Assembly: GCA_964614375.1 (NCBI GenBank)
Contig: CAZTLI010000025.1
Span: forward strand, 1 to 22,976
Direction: 5' to 3'
Length of the DNA stretch: 22,976 nt
From: CAZTLI01 sp964614375
GTDB taxonomy: Bacteria > Chloroflexota > Anaerolineae > Aggregatilineales > Phototrophicaceae
Shown here: piece after piece, positions 21,671-22,976 of the stretch
Layout of the letters: every line of letters starts with the position of its first letter
Position numbering within the stretch: position 1 is the stretch's first letter
Made by a program: the position numbers and the translations under genes
Notes under the pieces: generated by a model
Databases searched by the model: none
What the model was told of the DNA's origin: nothing
What the model saw: the letters and a program-made list of their open reading frames with translations, nothing else

Positions 21671-22777
21671 TTATTCATCCAGCACAATCGGCAGCCATGT
21701 CGTGACGCCATTTTCGATTGTCACATTGTCTCGAAAACGCACCTGACCGTTGCCATTACTAATAATGACTTCGTATTCGCCAACGGGGATGTCGCCAAGC
21801 GTGAAATTCTCGCCCCATGCGGCATCGCTGTTGACCGACTCATCCCCATAGCTATAAATCTCGCGGCTGAATTCACCCGCGCGCACAGTCATCACTACCC
21901 CATGCAGTGGCTGCCCTGCGTTGTCTGTTACCAGTCCCGCCAGTGTGCCAAATTCAGGATAAGGTCGCAGCCACAATTCGGGATTTCGAGTCGCCCTATA
22001 ATCAAAACCGTCGCCAACCCGTACTTCAAAATGCACATGGGGGCCTATAGCAATGCCCGAATCGCCAACACGCGCGATTTCATCCCCTGCGCGTACTGCT
22101 TGCCCTGATTGCACACTAAAGTCCTGTAAATGCCCATAAAGCGTGAATACGGGCAGTCCTTCGGGCGACATAATGGCGTGTTGGATGACCACGACGTTGC
22201 CATAGTAATTCAGTTCGGGACCGACCTGTGTTTCTTCATCCGTCCCGGCATAGAGCACAACACCATCTGCTGCCGCGTATATCGTCGTAAAGCGCGTATT
22301 GACAAATTCCACACCCCGATGCACTTCGCGCGTGCCAAATTGTGTTCCCCCATAGGGATAAGTACGGTCAATCCAGTCCACATTTTCGTTCGTTGCGTCG
22401 CGCAGGATAGGCCGCCGCAATAAATAGTGGTCAAGCTGCGTCGGTTCACTCATCCCAACGGCTGCGGGCGCTTCAGACGGGGTAAACGTTGGCGCGGGCG
22501 TGCTGGTTTCGACAAATGTCACCGTTGGTCGTGGTGTGTCACTTGCTGTCGGTGTCACAGAAGGCGTCAACGTGGCTGTAGATGCAGACGCGGCTGTTGG
22601 AATAGGCGTATACAACGCCGCAATTGTCGCCGGATTTTGTGTCGGAGTCCGCGTGATGGTCGGCGCAGGTTCTGCGCTTGAACAACCCGCAAGTAGCAGA
22701 AAGGTTATCGCTAACAAAATGCCCGCCCGCTTGGGTGCGGGCAGGCCGATATTCAAATGCGGAGTCATTGTCGTCAT
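21671..22777 (-). CDS. M23-family peptidase lipoprotein with carboxypeptidase-regulatory-like C-terminus
   Basis: A 368-residue lipoprotein from ATG 22777. The frame is open to 22849, but the stop codon of an upstream ORF at 22791-22793 and the signal sequence favour this start. The signal peptide ends at the lipobox LLAG-Cys32. A Thr/Pro/Ala linker runs to about residue 105. The M23 (LytM/Gly-Gly endopeptidase) domain follows, with VHRGVEF (His153, Glu157), LYGH (His216) and GPHVHFEVR (His247, His249). Such enzymes cut peptidoglycan cross-bridges outside the membrane. The usual Asp ligand of HxxxD is Glu here. The C-terminal 90 residues (LAGLVTDNAGQPLHGVVMTV to the end) form a regulatory-like beta sandwich. 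Active or regulatory status is uncertain. Confidence 0.87.
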   Translation of the reverse strand: MTTMTPHLNIGLPAPKRAGILLAITFLLLAGCSSAEPAPTITRTPTQNPATIAALYTPIPTAASASTATLTPSVTPTASDTPRPTVTFVETSTPAPTFTPSEAPAAVGMSEPTQLDHYLLRRPILRDATNENVDWIDRTYPYGGTQFGTREVHRGVEFVNTRFTTIYAAADGVVLYAGTDEETQVGPELNYYGNVVVIQHAIMSPEGLPVFTLYGHLQDFSVQSGQAVRAGDEIARVGDSGIAIGPHVHFEVRVGDGFDYRATRNPELWLRPYPEFGTLAGLVTDNAGQPLHGVVMTVRAGEFSREIYSYGDESVNSDAAWGENFTLGDIPVGEYEVIISNGNGQVRFRDNVTIENGVTTWLPIVLDE

Positions 22778-22790
22778 TGTACTACTCAAT

Positions 22791-22976
22791 TTATTGGTCA
22801 TCCTCGTCATCCACAAAGCGCGGTCTACGCAGAGGTGGGCGTGGTTCATAATACACAGGTGGAGTCAGCGGATTGGTATGCAATTGGGATAGTTCTGTAT
22901 CCGTGATTTCGCGATTGTTATATCGCTCGTACATGCGCGGATTTTCAATGGGGTCAACGGCATAACGCCACTTCTG
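22791..22976 (-). CDS. C-terminus of a hypothetical protein (5' end off window)
   Basis: Read on the minus strand, an open frame of 61 codons runs from the window edge to a TAA at 22791-22793. It encodes a tail rich in Pro, Arg and Tyr (TPPVYYEPRPPLRRPRF) and ends VDDEDDQ. The residue mix looks like a real protein end, the frame has no earlier stop, and it ends 13 bases before the M23 start, which fits a two-gene operon. The family cannot be named from this fragment. Confidence 0.6.
   Translation of the reverse strand, partial: QKWRYAVDPIENPRMYERYNNREITDTELSQLHTNPLTPPVYYEPRPPLRRPRFVDDEDDQ

Overview
The window reads as a chromosomal segment of a Chloroflexota bacterium, most likely of the Anaerolineae or a related group. 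This is an inference from gene style, not from a marker search. Several exported proteins share long Thr/Pro linkers, SH3 domains and C39/TPR or solute-binding/CARDB mosaics. Topoisomerase I carries a zinc-ribbon domain (DUF5679 type) at its N-terminus. Base composition is moderate and even, genes are tightly packed, and no tRNA, rRNA, CRISPR array, insertion sequence or phage gene is visible. No gene-free stretch exceeds about 240 bases.

Left part (1-3600): the end of a penicillin-binding-protein-like transpeptidase domain whose catalytic motifs all appear to be replaced, then a secreted SH3 protein with an acidic repeat tail. On the opposite strand lies a UPF0104/LPG-synthase-type flippase-like membrane protein. 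Middle-left (3820-9783): a plus-strand run of a membrane-anchored C39 peptidase-like protein with TPRs, the lipid II flippase MurJ, a glyoxalase II-like metallo-beta-lactamase (MBL) fold enzyme overlapping murJ by 4 bases, an alkaline-phosphatase/iPGM superfamily enzyme, and an MFS transporter.

Centre (9860-16271): an information-processing block of ffh, rpsP, khpA, rimM, dprA and topA. This is the usual ffh-rpsP-khpA-rimM order, but trmD and rplS do not follow; dprA, with its own strong promoter, and topA do. Right part (16438-22976): a two-TM protein of unknown function converges on a minus-strand MBL-greA operon. Divergent from that operon is a secreted solute-binding protein with SH3 and CARDB domains. 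It converges on a minus-strand M23 lipoprotein peptidase, which is preceded by the C-terminus of an unlisted ORF running off the right edge.

Taken together, the accessory genes mostly concern the cell envelope: precursor flipping, wall hydrolysis, wall binding by SH3 domains and extracellular ligand binding. They are interleaved with housekeeping translation, secretion and topology genes. I do not see a clear new defence or mobile system. The most unusual items are the motif-less PBP domain, the C39/TPR protein beside murJ, the orphan solute-binding/SH3/CARDB protein, the unknown two-TM protein, and a perfect hairpin inside the first codons of rimM.
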